Assembly (NCBI GenBank): GCA_010093685.1
Contig: MU006225.1
Span: 192,507 to 256,506 of the forward strand
Source of the DNA: Ophiobolus disseminans
Lineage: Eukaryota > Ascomycota > Dothideomycetes > Pleosporales > Phaeosphaeriaceae
Length of the DNA: 64,000 nucleotides
Direction: 5' to 3'
This document shows positions 11,824-24,015 of the stretch, piece by piece. Positions within the stretch are counted from its first letter, which is position 1, and every line of letters starts with the position of its first letter. Position numbers and translations under genes: made by a program. Below the pieces are notes generated by a model. That model had not been told where the DNA came from, made no database searches, and saw nothing but the letters and a program-made list of their open reading frames with translations.

Positions 11824-13174
11824 TCAAGTCATGGCTTCCCTGAGTAGAGGCGCGACACGTTTCCGACTGTGCTGCACTTGTCGCTGCCACCAGATCTTCA
11901 ACCACTCGCTGTCACCACGGTTTGTGTCGGTCAGGCTGTTGGAACCGTGCCAATCCTCGAGGCCCAGCTCATCCTTGGAGCTGGCCGCGAATGCCTTAGC
12001 AGCTGACACTGCGTTGTCATTGAACGCCAAAAGCAGGATTTCCCTCTGGAAGTTACCCTTCGAAGATGTCGACGTGGTCATGAGAGTGTACATATCTAGC
12101 TCGCGATCTTTCGCAAACTTCTTCAATGTTTCAAGGAAAGCGCCACTAGCTGATTGCGTGTCTGTTTCGTCGCCGGCCTTGTTCTGCAAGAAGTCAATGT
12201 GTTTGACCACTGAGCTGATGCCGAGTTTCAGACCGCCTTGGTCCCACTGTTTATAGTCTTTCCGAAGTATGTCTTGCAGCTTTAGTCCACCGATTTCCCT
12301 TTTCGCTGCATCGATCTCTGTATAGAAGCTTGTGCGATCGAAGCTTGTAGATAGCTGGGGACAAAGCATGATCTTGGCTTCGAGGTACTCCACTGCCTTT
12401 CTGTCATGCTCGGTGGTCTTGTTATCGTCCTTCAGGTTTGCTGTGTCAATGAGGATGCTCGCCAGGCCCAATTGAGCAACGGCTGCATCCCAGCGCTTGA
12501 CAACAGCGACGTCATCTGACAAGCTGTCACCCTGAGCATGGGCGGCGCCGGACGACAACGCAGACAAGGAACTTGTTTCCCATTTTGGTCGACAGTAGTT
12601 TGCGATCAAACTGGTACAGCTTCCACTCTTTTCAATGATTCGAGGTTCATTGCTTGTGTCTTCGGGCACCTTGCCTTCATCATCGTGATGGTCAATGACT
12701 CCTGCAACACGGCTAGAATATATCTTCCCCAGTTGGCCTTGAAGAGCATTGTGGTCCACCAATATCCATCTGGTGTTCTCAGGAGCAAGCTTATTTTGGA
12801 TGTCAGATAGAGGCGGTAAGTCATCGAGCGTGATCAAGTGGCCAGAATCGATGTTAGCGTGCTTGAACACCGCCAGATATTCTGGCCTTAGCTGGATATC
12901 CGCAGCTGGAATATTGGTGATTGGCACGTATAGCGGGGTGAAAGCATTCTTTGGCGGTGACAGTGACCGGACGTAAGCATACAGGATGGAACAGGACATC
13001 GAATCAAGATCTTGATTGTGGTTAGTATGAGAGGAGCGGCAGTCGCGATACGCTCTCACCGGCAGATTCATTGCCAATGACAAGCGTGACTTTTTGACTC
13101 GAGTCAATCGCATTGCGGAGAGAGCTCTTGGCCTGCGCCAAAAAGCCACGTAGTGAAGTTCTCGGAACTGCCAT
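11824..13174 (-). CDS. PPX1: exopolyphosphatase (DHH family, PPX1-type)
   Basis: Exon 1 is 13174-13060 and exon 2 is 13010-11824; the 49-nt intron (GTGAGA donor, ACTAACC branch, CAAG acceptor) restores the family start. The product is 433 residues and begins MAVPRTSLRGFL. Motifs of the DHH/DHHA2 phosphoesterases are in order: a VIGNESA strand running into DLDS at residues 39-42, which is the first metal-binding motif and is split by the intron; LVDHN in the middle; and VIDHHDDE, the DHH motif itself. The C-terminal half is a DHHA2-like domain. PPX1 removes terminal phosphate from inorganic polyphosphate in the cytosol using Mn or Mg. The length is close to yeast Ppx1 (about 400). Identity as a DHH phosphoesterase is firm; substrate follows from the family. 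Confidence 0.9.
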
Positions 13175-13521
13175 AATGTTTGTAGCGGTGAGGTGAGGGA
13201 CGAGGTGCAGGACAAGTCGAATGGCTCGCGTAGATGAGAATGACGCACATGCGCTCGGACCATCACACGTGCTCAAGGTATCTCGATAGCACTTTCCTAC
13301 CTAGTGGACTGTTCATACCATGTAAGAAATCGGCAGTATATCTCCTCACTGCTGACATTTTCAGAGCTTGTTGCATCTCTTGGTACATGTGTTGTTACTT
13401 CTGCCAAGAGTGCCCCCACTATATATTTGGTCTGGGTGAAGTACTTCAAGCTATAACAGCTGTACTGGAAAAAGGTCTGTGCTCATAGCCCTTGCTATCT
13501 TCCGAACTGAGGTAAAGTTCT
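13175..13521. other. intergenic between two minus-strand genes
   Basis: 347 bases holding the PPX1 promoter and the 3' end region of the hydrolase-like gene. No ORF or repeat of note. Confidence 0.45.
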
Positions 13522-14307
13522 TCAAGTCAACTCCACGCTTCCCGCTGGTACACCTCTTCGACTCAGCAGCCTGCGCGCGAAAAACTGCATGATCGGCAGC
13601 ATCTCCTCGCGGTTACTCATCATGCCATCGCCGCTCCTCTTCCAATCTTTGACCTCAATATGCTCAAATGCGTCTTTCAACTTCGACACAGCGCCGTCAG
13701 TGACCTTGGAGTTCTTGGACGCCCTGCACACCAGCACAGGTGTCTTGCTCTTCTTGCTCAGCGCTTTTAGCGGCAAGGAATGTGACAGACCACCACCAAT
13801 ACTAATCACCCCTCCCAACTCGTTGTTGTCAAACTCAGCAGCTGCCTGTAGGCCTGCCATACCACCCTGCGCAAAGCCGAGGATCATGATTTCGCGCGCC
13901 TTGTACCCGCACTTGTCGATGAGACCTTCACGAATGACGCGTTCGAGGAGCATGCGCATTGCAGCCTTGAAGCCGGTGTCCATGTCGATATCTCCGGTGC
14001 TCTGATCGACCACAATATCGTCACCCCAGTTGAACCCACCAATGTCCAACAGCATCCCATTTGGTGCTTGCACGGCTATGCATACTGTCTCGGGGAGGTT
14101 AAGCTGCTGTCCGAGCTTCGTGAAGGACGCATTCGTGTCGCCAAGGCCGTGCAGCAGTATGAGTATGTTGGTGGGAGGCTGTGTGCTGGGTGCTGCCAAG
14201 GTTAGTAGGGGCGCTCGACAGGAATACTGCGGGTAGTACATACGCGCAGTTATGCTCAGAGTCACCCCAGATTGAAAATCGTCCTTCTTCGGCAGTCGGC
14301 CGGGCAT
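13522..14307 (-). CDS. acyl-protein thioesterase/carboxylesterase-like protein, probable pseudoenzyme
   Basis: The fold signature is that of the phospholipase/carboxylesterase (Abhydrolase_2) family: ILILLHGLGD, then APNG, FNWGDD and the strand-turn-helix MILGFAQGGMAG. The family motif here is GFSQGG, with Ser as the nucleophile; this protein has Ala. The usual HGxxD acid loop reads CRASKNSKVTD, and the C-terminal His region reads SGDGMMSNREEM with no His, so all three triad positions appear changed. A 51-nt stop-free intron at 14243-14193 (GTATGT, CTACTAAC, GGCAG) is likely real because removing it brings Pro-rich ITAPPSTQPP next to the first strand. The mature model is 244 residues, the normal size for the family. 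It may bind acyl groups or proteins without catalysis. No signal peptide, so probably cytosolic. Confidence 0.75.
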   Translation of the reverse strand: MPGRLPKKDDFQSGVTLSITARMYYPQYSCRAPLLTLAAPSTQPPTNILILLHGLGDTNASFTKLGQQLNLPETVCIAVQAPNGMLLDIGGFNWGDDIVVDQSTGDIDMDTGFKAAMRMLLERVIREGLIDKCGYKAREIMILGFAQGGMAGLQAAAEFDNNELGGVISIGGGLSHSLPLKALSKKSKTPVLVCRASKNSKVTDGAVSKLKDAFEHIEVKDWKRSGDGMMSNREEMLPIMQFFARRLLSRRGVPAGSVELT

Positions 14308-15011
14308 GACTGTTGTGGAAGCTGAGTCGTAGTGACAATCATGGTGAGGTGACGGCAGACGTTTGCGATGGGACGTTTGGTGATCCCGGGAAATCGCTCG
14401 CTAAGCAACGAAGCTTTTCACCCGCTTTTATTTTTCATCTCAAATCTGCATTAAAAGGCGGTGGATAGCTGGAGACTGTTCATGCCAGCTGCGCCCGAGC
14501 ACGCTGTGCCTCTAACTATATGGAATTGCAAGTATAGCAAGCTCCAGACTCACATACTCGTTCGCTAAGCTTTGCCAAGAAAGCTTGCTCAGCCCGTTCA
14601 TTCCTGCCGGAGACCCGTCCGGACCCTGCGGATTACGCATGCTTCTAGACCTTATTCATGCTTTCTATGCATCAACACGACGCGATTATCCAATCGAGGT
14701 GCCAGGTACGTCCGCTGTTGCGTAACCAGGCGTAAGATGATCTCAAATGCCTCACCACTGAGCCACAGCTGGACTCTCGATGGCTGAGCTGTCTGAAAAG
14801 AGAGGGGAGTGATGGGCTTGAAGGCTCCGATTCGCTGTCACCGGATAGTTGCTCGATGAGCTGGTCGACATGACGAATACTGGATGCAGGGTCACCGAAA
14901 GTACTTAAGCTACGATCAGTCTACTTGTATTGATCATCATCACACAATCTCAGTCTCACACCACATTACACTTCAAGCTTCGACGTCAATCATATCTACC
15001 ATATCCTCATC
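14308..15011. other. divergent promoter region
   Basis: About 700 bases between the minus-strand hydrolase-like gene and the plus-strand CipC-like gene. The last 80 bases before 15012 are rich in CA/TC, a common leader composition. No gene or clear operator recognised. Confidence 0.45.
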
Positions 15012-15506
15012 ATGGGTTTCTGGGGTGAGTCCACGTTGGACGCAGATATTCTTCCAAGGTGCATCATTGACGCGCATCTGCAGACGGGAAGGAATCCAGC
15101 TACCAGCAAGTCTACCAAAATGACAACTTCGAACAACACAAGTCAAGCCTCGGCCATGAGGTGATCGCCGGAGGAGCAGCATTTGCCGGCTTCAAGGCCT
15201 TTGAGGACCATCAGCGCGCCGAGGGTGCGTCTACACCGCCCCACAACCATACTACCAACACTGACACATCACTCAGGCAGGCCGGTCTCTCACCAATTCG
15301 CAAAAGAGCTACTTGCGGGTTTCGCCGGTGCCGAGATCGATAAGCTGGCAGAGACAAGGGGAGAGGACTGGTTCGACCGCGAGAAGGCGAAGAGACAGGC
15401 AAAGGAACATGCTGAGCGCATGTATGACGAACACTACATTCATGGCCAAGGTGCGGATCAGTATGATCCCAATCAGTACAATCGCCCGGAGCATTTCGAC
15501 AGGTGA
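15012..15506 (+). CDS. CipC-like stress-response protein
   Basis: Three exons: 15012-15024, 15084-15224 and 15277-15506. They join to 127 residues starting MGFWDGKESSYQQVY. The 13-nt first exon ends with a GTGAGT donor after MGFW, and the second intron runs from GTGCGT to ACTCAG. The layout matches the small fungal CipC-like family (named from a concanamycin-induced protein of Aspergillus): MGFWD start, LGHEVIAGGAAFAGFKAFEDH, then a segment ELLAGFAGAEIDKLAETRG and a charged C-terminus with AKEHAERMYDEHY. The proteins are cytosolic, helical, and often abundant under stress or during infection; the biochemical role is unknown. No signal peptide or membrane span. The match to the family pattern is strong over the full length. 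Confidence 0.85.
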
Positions 15507-16135
15507 GCCGAGTACAAAGGAACGGGAAGGTAGAAGACTTAGATAGGGGAATCAAGAATATTTGCACGACAGAGTTTTGATATGTGTGATGATGAAGTCT
15601 GACAATCGAATGAGACATTAGACTCGAAGTCAGAGCACTGACAAGTCCGTACCACCCTCGAGGACAAAGCTTGAGAGACATGTTTGCCATTAGTAGCTAA
15701 CCGAACCCCGGATTTCTTTTGCTAACCTTGGAAGTATCCAAGGTCTGTTTTTAGTACTCGAAGCCACTGTTGCACGTAGCGACTATCTTCTCATCAAAGA
15801 CTAAACAAAAATTCATTGTTGGAGACATTTAGCGTTTCGCTCTGCTGTCCAAAGAGGGGTTCATCTCAGGGTATGACGTAGGGCCAAGCTTGACTCGCGC
15901 CAAGTCTCTTGACAAGCTGCATGATTCGTGCGCGCAAAAGATCGTCCACATGTGAACATTTCCAAGTTGTAACACGGTTGGAATGTCGCACGACAATCGC
16001 TTGCGCCACTTCAGTTGGACGGTGAAACAGCGAACTATCCCCTTTACTTTGTGTTTGAATGTCTCACTAGGACCCAATTGTCGCGCAAAAGTATTATTAC
16101 CCCTGCCCTCGGCTTGACGCGCCGACGACACCAGC
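15507..16135. other. intergenic, nothing specific
   Basis: About 630 bases between two plus-strand genes, with the 3' region of the CipC-like gene and the promoter of the SPX-EXS gene. A 106-codon minus-strand frame here looks random. Confidence 0.45.
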
Positions 16136-19100
16136 ATGAAGTTTGCCAAGTATGCGCAACTCGATCCTCCGCGTTGAGCCTCGCTGATTGATGCAGGGAA
16201 CTAGAGCGCGATCTGGTCCCAGAATGGCGGTTGAAGTACCTCGACTATAAGGCACGTATCAGAGGGCATCCAGACGCCTGGTAGCCCGACTCTAGCGCAC
16301 CACTAACACGCGTGCAGACGGGCAAGAAGAAGCTCAAGGCCATCAACCGCGCCCTCCGCACCGTCCACCAGACCCCTCGCTTTCGCAAACGCGGCACCAA
16401 TGCCTTCGAGCCCTCGCCCTTCGATGCGGCGCCCAAGTACACGTACATCAACCGCAACTACAACGGACGGGAAGCGACGATCAGCTCGCGAGAGCCCGAC
16501 GACCTACGTCATCTTGCCTTCTCCAACAGCCAGCACAGCATCCAAGAAAGACCTGGCAATCGCTCTGGGGCAGGCGCACGGTCGTCACACTCACCAGAGG
16601 AAGAGCCACTGACCAAGGGCATCGGGTTTCGGAAGAGGGGGACCAGCTACGGCAGCATCATTGGTAGCCCCCTGGACGACGACTTCACCAAAAGTCGGGG
16701 AAGGGCTCCACCGTCTCTGAAGCTACCAGGCGCTGCATTAGACCCCGAGCGCTCCTCTCCCAATGTCGGAGCCTCCGCTGGCTCTCAGCGAAAGCCGGAT
16801 AGAGAGGGCTTACCGCCTCCAGCAGCGCCACAAACAGACAATGCCTTCGAAATAGGCAAGACGCGGTCGCCGAGCAAGAAGCATGCATCCCTGCCGGCGA
16901 GATATAAGAGTGTTTTCAGTCCCATGCGGATGAATTCGGACGCGGGACCAATTACACAGACCAAGGCACGGCCATCGGTGAGACGCCTTTTCTCGCTGAG
17001 CGCTAAGACGCCCCCAGCGAGCCCCGGCGATGTACCTCTGGAAGCGTACCGCGACCTCGACCTTCGACAAGCCGAGTTCTTCAACTTCCTCGACATGGAG
17101 CTAGAGAAGATTGAGAAGTTTTACAAGGAGAAGGAGGGGGAAGCGACGCAGCGGCTGGCCATACTCCGCGATCAGCTCCACATCATGCGCGATCGGCGCA
17201 TTGACGAGATCATCCAACGGCAGACAGCGAAGATCACAGCCAAGAACAAGCATAGATCCAAGTCCAAGAAGCCACTGCTGTCAAATGGTCATGGAAGTAG
17301 TTCTGGCGACGAGAACTCGGATGACACCAAGACAAATGGAGACATGATGAATTCGTCGTGGCTGAACCCCATCGACGCAGCACTAGAGGCGATCAACGCG
17401 GGCAAATATGGGAAGAGCACCAAGGAGATTGCTGAGCTTGCGACACCGGCAGCACTCAAACCCCAAGATTATCTAGAAGGTCGCAGTGACTTTGTTCGAC
17501 GTCCGAATCTCCCGGACGTTCCCTACCAGTCGGCCAAACGCAAGCTTAAGAGCGCGCTGCAGGAGTACTATCGAGGACTCGAGCTTCTCAAGTCATACGC
17601 ACTACTTAACCGAACTGCGTTCCGCAAAATCAACAAAAAGTACGATAAGACCGTAAACGCCCGACCGTCCAGCCGCTACATGACCGAGAAGGTGAACCAA
17701 GCGTCATTTGTCAACAGCGATGTCATTGAAGGACACATCCGAGCTGTAGAAGATTTGTATGCCAGATACTTTGAGAAGGGCAACCACAAAGTCGCTGTTG
17801 GGAAGCTGCGCATCAAGCTGGCGAGGGCTGGTGACTACACCGACAACACATTCCGCAATGGCCTCCTGCTCTCTGCAGCTACCATTCTGGGCGTGCAGGC
17901 TGTCATCAAAGCCACCAACATTGCTGATCTCCGCAATCCCACAGCCGATACATTATCGCTCAACACGAGCTATCTTCTCCAGGTATGTATGGTCGTCGAG
18001 TTGCAGATGTCTGAACTAAAGTCTTCTAGATTTACGCCGGCTATTTCCTTGCCAATTTCCTCCTCATACTTTTCTGCTTGGCGTGCCGCGTATGGCATGA
18101 GACCAAGATCAACTACGTTTTCATCTTCGAGTACGATACCCGCCACTTCCTCGACTGGAGGCAGCTTGTCGAAGTAAGTCCCTCCACCCGAGTTTTGAGC
18201 CATCCTAACCATGGATAGCTTCCCTGTTGGAGTCTCTTCTTTCTGGGCCTGTTCATGTACTTGAACTTCTCGCAAGTCGGCGGCGAGAGCATATTCATTT
18301 ATTATCCGGTCATCCTCATCAGCATATCGGTTGCCATTCTCTTCAACCCTACCAAGATGTTCTACTTCAGAACTCGAATGTGGCTGCTATACTCTCTGGT
18401 AAGTTGCATTGATTTGACTTGATTTATATTGCTGACCATGATCTAGTGGCGTCTGTTACTCGCAGGTATCTACCCAGTCGAGTGGCGAGATTTCTACCTA
18501 GGTGACATGTTTTGCTCGTTGACGTATACTATAAGCGTAAGTACTCCGGTAGTGTTTCTCTCATACTCGCTGACATGTCCAGAACATGGCGACGTTCTTC
18601 TGCCTCTACTCCCGCGGATGGAACCAACCAGGGTCTTGCAATTCCTCCCATCTGCGTGTCGCGGGCTTCATGTCCGCCTTACCCGGTATATGGCGCGCTC
18701 TACAATGTATCCGGCGCTATGCCGATACGAGGAACAAGTTCCCGCATTTGCTGAATTGCGGAAAGTACATGGCTACTATCATGTTTTACGCATCGCTGAG
18801 TATCTATCGCATGGACCAAAGGTCTTCTACAAAAGCTGCCTTCATCACATTCGCTACCATCAACGGCATATACACGAGCTTCTGGGATATCTACTACGAC
18901 TGGAGTCTTGGTGATCCGCATGCCAAGCACCCGTTCCTGCGAAAAGAGCTTGGATACAAAAAGGTGTGGTGGTACTACGTCGCCATTATGATTGACCCGA
19001 TACTCCGCTTCAACTGGGTCATGTACACCATCATCCCTCTACAATTGCAGCATTCGGCCGTAACATCATTCTGTGTCTCATTAAGCGAGATCTTCCGAAG

Positions 19101-19722
19101 AGGCATGTGGTCGCTCTTCCGAGTCGAGAACGAGCACTGCACCAACGTCGGCCGCTTCCGTGCAAGTCGCGACGTCCCACTACCCTACGAAATCCCCTCA
19201 AGTCCCGCAGAAGGCCAGCGCGAAGGTCAAATCCAGCGCGGCGAGAGAGTCGACGAGGAACAGCCCGCGCAACGACCCAGTACTGCCCCCTCCACAGCAT
19301 CCGCCACCGGCGCCCAACTCCACCTTGAACGCACTCGATCTTCACTCCACCAGCGCCGCGGCTTACAAGACGACTTCCGCCCCTCGCCCCTCCAGCGCGC
19401 CATCACGCAAGTCGGCGACATGTTGCGCGACGCGCACGCCGAAGACTTCGAGCGCAAACGCAAACCTGAACTCGGCCGCGATCCGCGCGATACCAAACTC
19501 GAACAGGACGAGGAGTCTGATGATGAGTCTGATGATGGCGATCGGGATGGCGAGAGCGGCAATGAGGATGAGGATGTGAATGATGGGATTGCGAGTCGGG
19601 ATAGTGAGGATGAGATTGAGGATGATGAGGGGGGCGTTTTGAGTAGGATAAGAGAGGATTTGGAGGTTGGGATGAGTGGGGCTAGGGGCGCGAGGCAGGA
19701 TGCTGCTTTGAGGAACGATTAG
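16136..19722 (+). CDS. SYG1: SPX-EXS domain protein (SYG1/XPR1-type)
   Basis: Seven exons: 16136-16149, 16197-16251, 16318-17982, 18030-18173, 18219-18398, 18447-18536, 18583-19722. All phases close, giving 1095 residues. The start MKFAKELERDLVPEWRLKYL is the SPX hallmark. The SPX region is long and interrupted by a basic/Ser-rich insertion, and continues to about residue 480 with the YRGLELLKSYALLNRTAFRK helix that binds inositol polyphosphates in the family. From about residue 530 come hydrophobic helices and the EXS domain, including FIYYPVILISISVAILFNP, GIYPVEWRDFYLGD and WWYYVAIMIDPILRF. The C-terminus is acidic (DDESDDGDRDGE). XPR1-type members export phosphate; yeast Syg1 is a relative whose role is less clear. 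The second intron (16252-16317) has a GC donor (AAG|GCACGT). It is the only choice that keeps SPX in frame. Confidence 0.9.
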
Positions 19723-20230
19723 TGTGTGGTTTTCTGGTGAAGGATATGTATGGAGCTTGGACGCATTTTCATCCAATCCGTTTATTTAACGTCTTCATGA
19801 GAAGGTGGAGCACATTCCACTAACCAACCGCTTAGGTCGCAGGTGCACGGTTATGTGACTGTGTCGCTGATTGTGGTAACAGTGGGCAACGGAGTCATTG
19901 GCTTGGCGTGATTACCAAAGTCTACTCACGTCACCAACCAGTCACAGTCTAGAAAGTCAAGAGGAGTCGTCAAAAACCATGTCCTTCAAGCCTGCATTCA
20001 CATGTCTGCGAATATGTCACGCGCACAAACAGCAGTGGTGTTTCTCGCACTATATAAAGTTTGCTTACTTGAGCCCTCTCACAGGTTCTTTAGAAACCAT
20101 ATAACTCACTCCCTAATCACAATCACGGCTCACGACAACAAGACAAGAAACATCATTGTTCCCAGGCTTATAACCTCCACCACCACAGCTTCCAACACCA
20201 CAACCCCGAAGAAGAAAAGAATCCAGCATC
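19723..20230. other. intergenic
   Basis: About 500 bases between the SPX-EXS gene and the decayed gene that starts at 20231. The region before 20231 has an ACCACC/ACAACA-rich leader, so the downstream gene once had, or still has, a normal promoter. Nothing else seen. Confidence 0.4.
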
Positions 20231-22782
20231 ATGGCCACCTCGACCTCTCCCGCTCAGTCCGGCACTAAGCCCACCCTCTTCGAAGAATACAGCACCATCC
20301 AAGCCTACCACAAAGCCACGCACCAAAAGCCCTACCACTACTGTACTCCGACGCGCCCAGCTACAGGACAATATCACATCGCGACGGTGGACTGGACGAT
20401 GACGAAAACACCTACTTTCCCGACTGCGGCAGCGGGTTTGTCGACGAGGCCGAGTACACGGCCTTCATGGCTACGCGCACGGAGCTAGAACGTAAGCTTC
20501 TGTGCGAGGACAAGATAAGGATTGTCGATCGGACGCCGCATAATTGGGAGGTGTGGGATGCGTCGGTTGAGGCGGAGAGGAAGAGGGCGAAGGAGTTTAG
20601 GAGGGACGTGAGCAGGCAGATTGCGGAGGAGGCGAGGGAGAAGGGCTTGGAAAATGAGGAGAGTGAAGATAGTGTAGAGCAGGGTCGGGGCGAGGTTTTG
20701 GAGATGGTGAGTGGTGAGGAGGAGGATTGTGGATCGACATTGACTCCGGAGGTAACGGCGCCGCTATACCCAGATGAACCCGACCCACCAGTAGACTCAC
20801 GTGAAGATATCTCCGGACGCTTCGGGCCGGACTTTTTGAAGTACGATAACGATCTCACAGACTTCGAACTCCAATTAGTGGGGGAAATTCTGGAACTGCT
20901 GCCTCAGCCCGACGGTTCGGTCATACTGATAGAGAACGCGCATGTGGCCCGGGGCGTCCCTAGAGCAATACAGCAGACCATCTCACGAAAACGCGTCCTC
21001 CTTGAAGCAGAAAAGCCGTCCCAAAACCTCGTGGATGCTGATATTCAAGCTCCGATTACAATCGAGGAACGACTACCTGAACGAAGCATCCAGCGGTTCC
21101 GAAGCGCCTGTGCAAGTAAAGTCCGCCGCGAAGTAAAGGCCCACGTGCTCAAGCATGCTAAAAGCCCGAGCATACCCCTTGTCGAGGAACCCAACTGGTT
21201 CGACGACGCTGCCGTGCGTCTAAACTATTGGCACTCTCACAATATACTCTACGGCGAGTACTGTATGGAGAACGTTCGTATCGCCGCCGAGGAACTCTTC
21301 TGCACGCTGCGCAACTTGGGCGTCTCAGAGAACTCAGCGCGCCTCGTGGTCGAAGACCCCATTGCCACTGGCGATGTGGTCGTTGGAGCCAACCCTTATA
21401 CGCTCGATCCGACTAAGCAAGACAACCCGACGCCAGTGAAGCGTTGAAAGTTTGTGTATGGACAGGATTGCGGGGCTTAGGTTCCTCTTTTTTCCCCTAC
21501 GTCGACTGAGACTGCGGGCGAGAGATGTGCAAGGGTGGAGAATTATGTGAGAGAGGCGGAGGAGAAGTATACGAAGCCCTACGATCCTAATTTTCGGCCG
21601 CGCGACACTGTGGCTCGGGTGCCAAGGCCACGTCTATCTGATTCGCTCGACGAGACGAAGCAAGATGATACGTCTGGACTTGACACCATGGATGGAGAAG
21701 ATACTACCCACGATTCTCCACCATCCAATAGTTTTTGTAATCACAGGCTTAATTCTCGGGTGTTTATCTTGGGGAATACCATCTCCATCACTGAAGAGTA
21801 CTAGGAAGCCTGGAAGGAATGGGACCTGAAGTCGCGTAAGATTGTCCATCGCTTAGCCTGTGGTTTCGAACACGTCACTGGCGAAGACGTTTTCAACTCC
21901 CGCGGCATCAGAGGCTGGCGCTCGCTTCCTCAAGGCTTTGAACTTAGCTGGACTCGTCCACGTGAATAGTATTCCCGAGGGCGTCCAGTACAAGTATAAA
22001 ATCTCTCGACGACGTACCAGAGGACGAGGAGTTCAACAAAGTCCTGCGGTATATCGCCGATCCGCCTCCCAAGCCAGAATGGCCGTTTTTCCACGAACGC
22101 GAGATCGAAGCAGACGACAGGCGGGTGTATTAAGACGCCTGCAGACGGCGTTCTTGGACATCCATCTTCCCCCTCGGCAAGGGTCTGCAAATCGATCCAG
22201 AAACCGTGTTTCTCGACGTCCTGCAAAAGGAAGGCTCAGAGTGTCTAGCGCGTCAAACCGCCGAGCGAGCCATTTCAATTGGCAACCCATATAAGTTTCC
22301 TGGCCTGACCTTCTGGCAAGGCAACGACGCTGTGCTCAAAGAAAAGAACGAACTAGTCGAACACTTCGGTGTGACGTTCAAGAACCACGCTGAGTGGTTG
22401 GATTACAAGAAAGCACTTGTCGACAATTTCAAAGGCCCTGGCTATGAAGCTCTCGGATGGTGTTCTTGGTAAGTATCCGGGTCCGGTGTATTGGATGAGA
22501 CTTGTGCCAGAGAAGAGTGTAGCTGCAAAGGAGGGAGAGAAATTCGAGGCTAAAGATGGAGATGAGAAGTTGAAGGGCAGTTCAGGCTCGCCATTGGTGG
22601 AGTCTGGACACCTTTCAACGCCTTCTTCAAGTGTACAGCCTTCGTCGAATGGGAGAGCAAACTCGAAGTCAACGACTCCGCCTGACTCTGCGCATGAGTC
22701 GCCTCTCCCTCAGCTCTCTGCTTTCGAAATTGCACGCGACGAGTCCCCAGCCGATGTCGTTCATACCCAGCAGAAAGTATAG
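20231..22782 (+). pseudogene. decayed gene of unknown family, several stops and frameshifts
   Basis: Coding-like sequence runs through the whole stretch but in changing frames. It starts at ATG 20231, shifts near 20330-20345 into the frame giving SDAPSYRT and DDDENTYFPDCGSGF, and stays open to a TGA at 21445-21447. The same frame then has further stops at 21478-21480 and 21802-21804 between stretches that still look coding (VENYVREAEEKYTKPYDPNF; EAWKEWDLKSRKIVHR). After another shift near 22000 a third frame reads DDVPEDEEFNKVLRYIADPP, has a TAA at 22131-22133, then continues to LGWCSW at about 22470. A last shift gives VYWMRLVPEKSV to 22780. No single intron set repairs this. It is an old gene, or one with several sequencing errors. 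I do not recognise the family; the text is acidic and helical, with no signal peptide. Confidence 0.6.
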
Positions 22783-24015
22783 GTGCCATTATTTTGTTTA
22801 AGTGGGTTCTGCTTTGTACTTAATATTAGCATTGGTTGAGGTAGTTCATTTAACAGTGATCTTGTTAAAATCGAGTCTGTTACTAGATTCGGCATATCCC
22901 GTATAATTACGGTGTAACTCGAATCTGGGTCTTTGCGCGGATTCCTCGTCTTACACCACCTCTTCTCATTGCCTATACCACTCCGTTCTCAATCCGGTGT
23001 CAAAGAGGCAGATGTTATACAAACACTGTTTTGTCTTGTGCGTACCATCCGAAGGCTGGGGAAGTCCACAACGAATGCTAACATGTTGACGTGACGTGGT
23101 GAAACACTACGGTTGGGACACACAACGCTAGGACGTGCATTGGCTACACATAACGGTGTTGGCTAAGGCCAGTTGCATTGCAAGGTTCGTGTATCGGCAT
23201 CAGCCGCACGTTTTCTGGCGGTAGCTGTGGTCAATATTGAGTACCTAGGTACCGAATTCTTCACACGCGCATTCCGACCTCGAGAGGTTGTGACACGCGT
23301 ATTGTTACATCCAACCTTTGAATCGCGGTTCCAGAACGGGCCTGTTGGTGTTCCAGAAGGTATCACAGGCGTAACGTAGCTTCTTGGTTACAATCGAGAA
23401 TAGGTGGAGGCAGAATCGGAGAACTAGAGCTTGGGCCTCGGCACTTGCCTCATTACCTAGGTAGGCAAAGGTTCTTGGCGCTATCGATCGGATACGCCGA
23501 AGGGCCGTCAACCTTGCTCTTCATTCACCGCTGACCACACATGCAATCTCACTTTATGAGATCGGATCAGGCTAAAGGCATTAAGCAAAAGCGTTACAAA
23601 TGAGTTGCATCGTTCAACAACAGGATGGTCGCGCGCTGTCCACTGTCATGGTATCTCAAGAATAGTTTCCGGCGTCGTCACGGGAATTGTTTGGTATTGC
23701 GTAACCTTTGAATGTGCAGGTACCACAGTCTTTCTCGAAAGACCCGGATGACAAGTCATGCCGCAGCCCTATAGGAACTTATAAAGCACCAGAATGCGGA
23801 CGAGTATGTAATTCCTCGAGATATCCTCCATCATCAACCGATCTGCGTCATAACCCATCCAACAAAGAGTCAGCTCTCTACGCGCCCGATTGTCAATCAT
23901 TCTTGCTAGCAACACAACTTGCGGCAAGTATATGCAAGAGGTCACAGAGAAAGCGAGTAAAACTGACATGTGCCATAGACAATCTCGTCAATCGATCCAT
24001 CGATCTAAGGAAGGC
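22783..24015. other. gene-poor stretch
   Basis: About 1.2 kb with only short ORFs on both strands. I looked for terminal repeats, transposase or reverse-transcriptase motifs and found none. Sequence composition is mixed and unremarkable. Confidence 0.4.

Noticed and set aside
16255..16317. GT donor (GTATCA) as the start of the second SPX-EXS intron
   Set aside because: It gives the wrong phase with the only good acceptor and would break the SPX domain; the GC donor three bases earlier keeps the frame.
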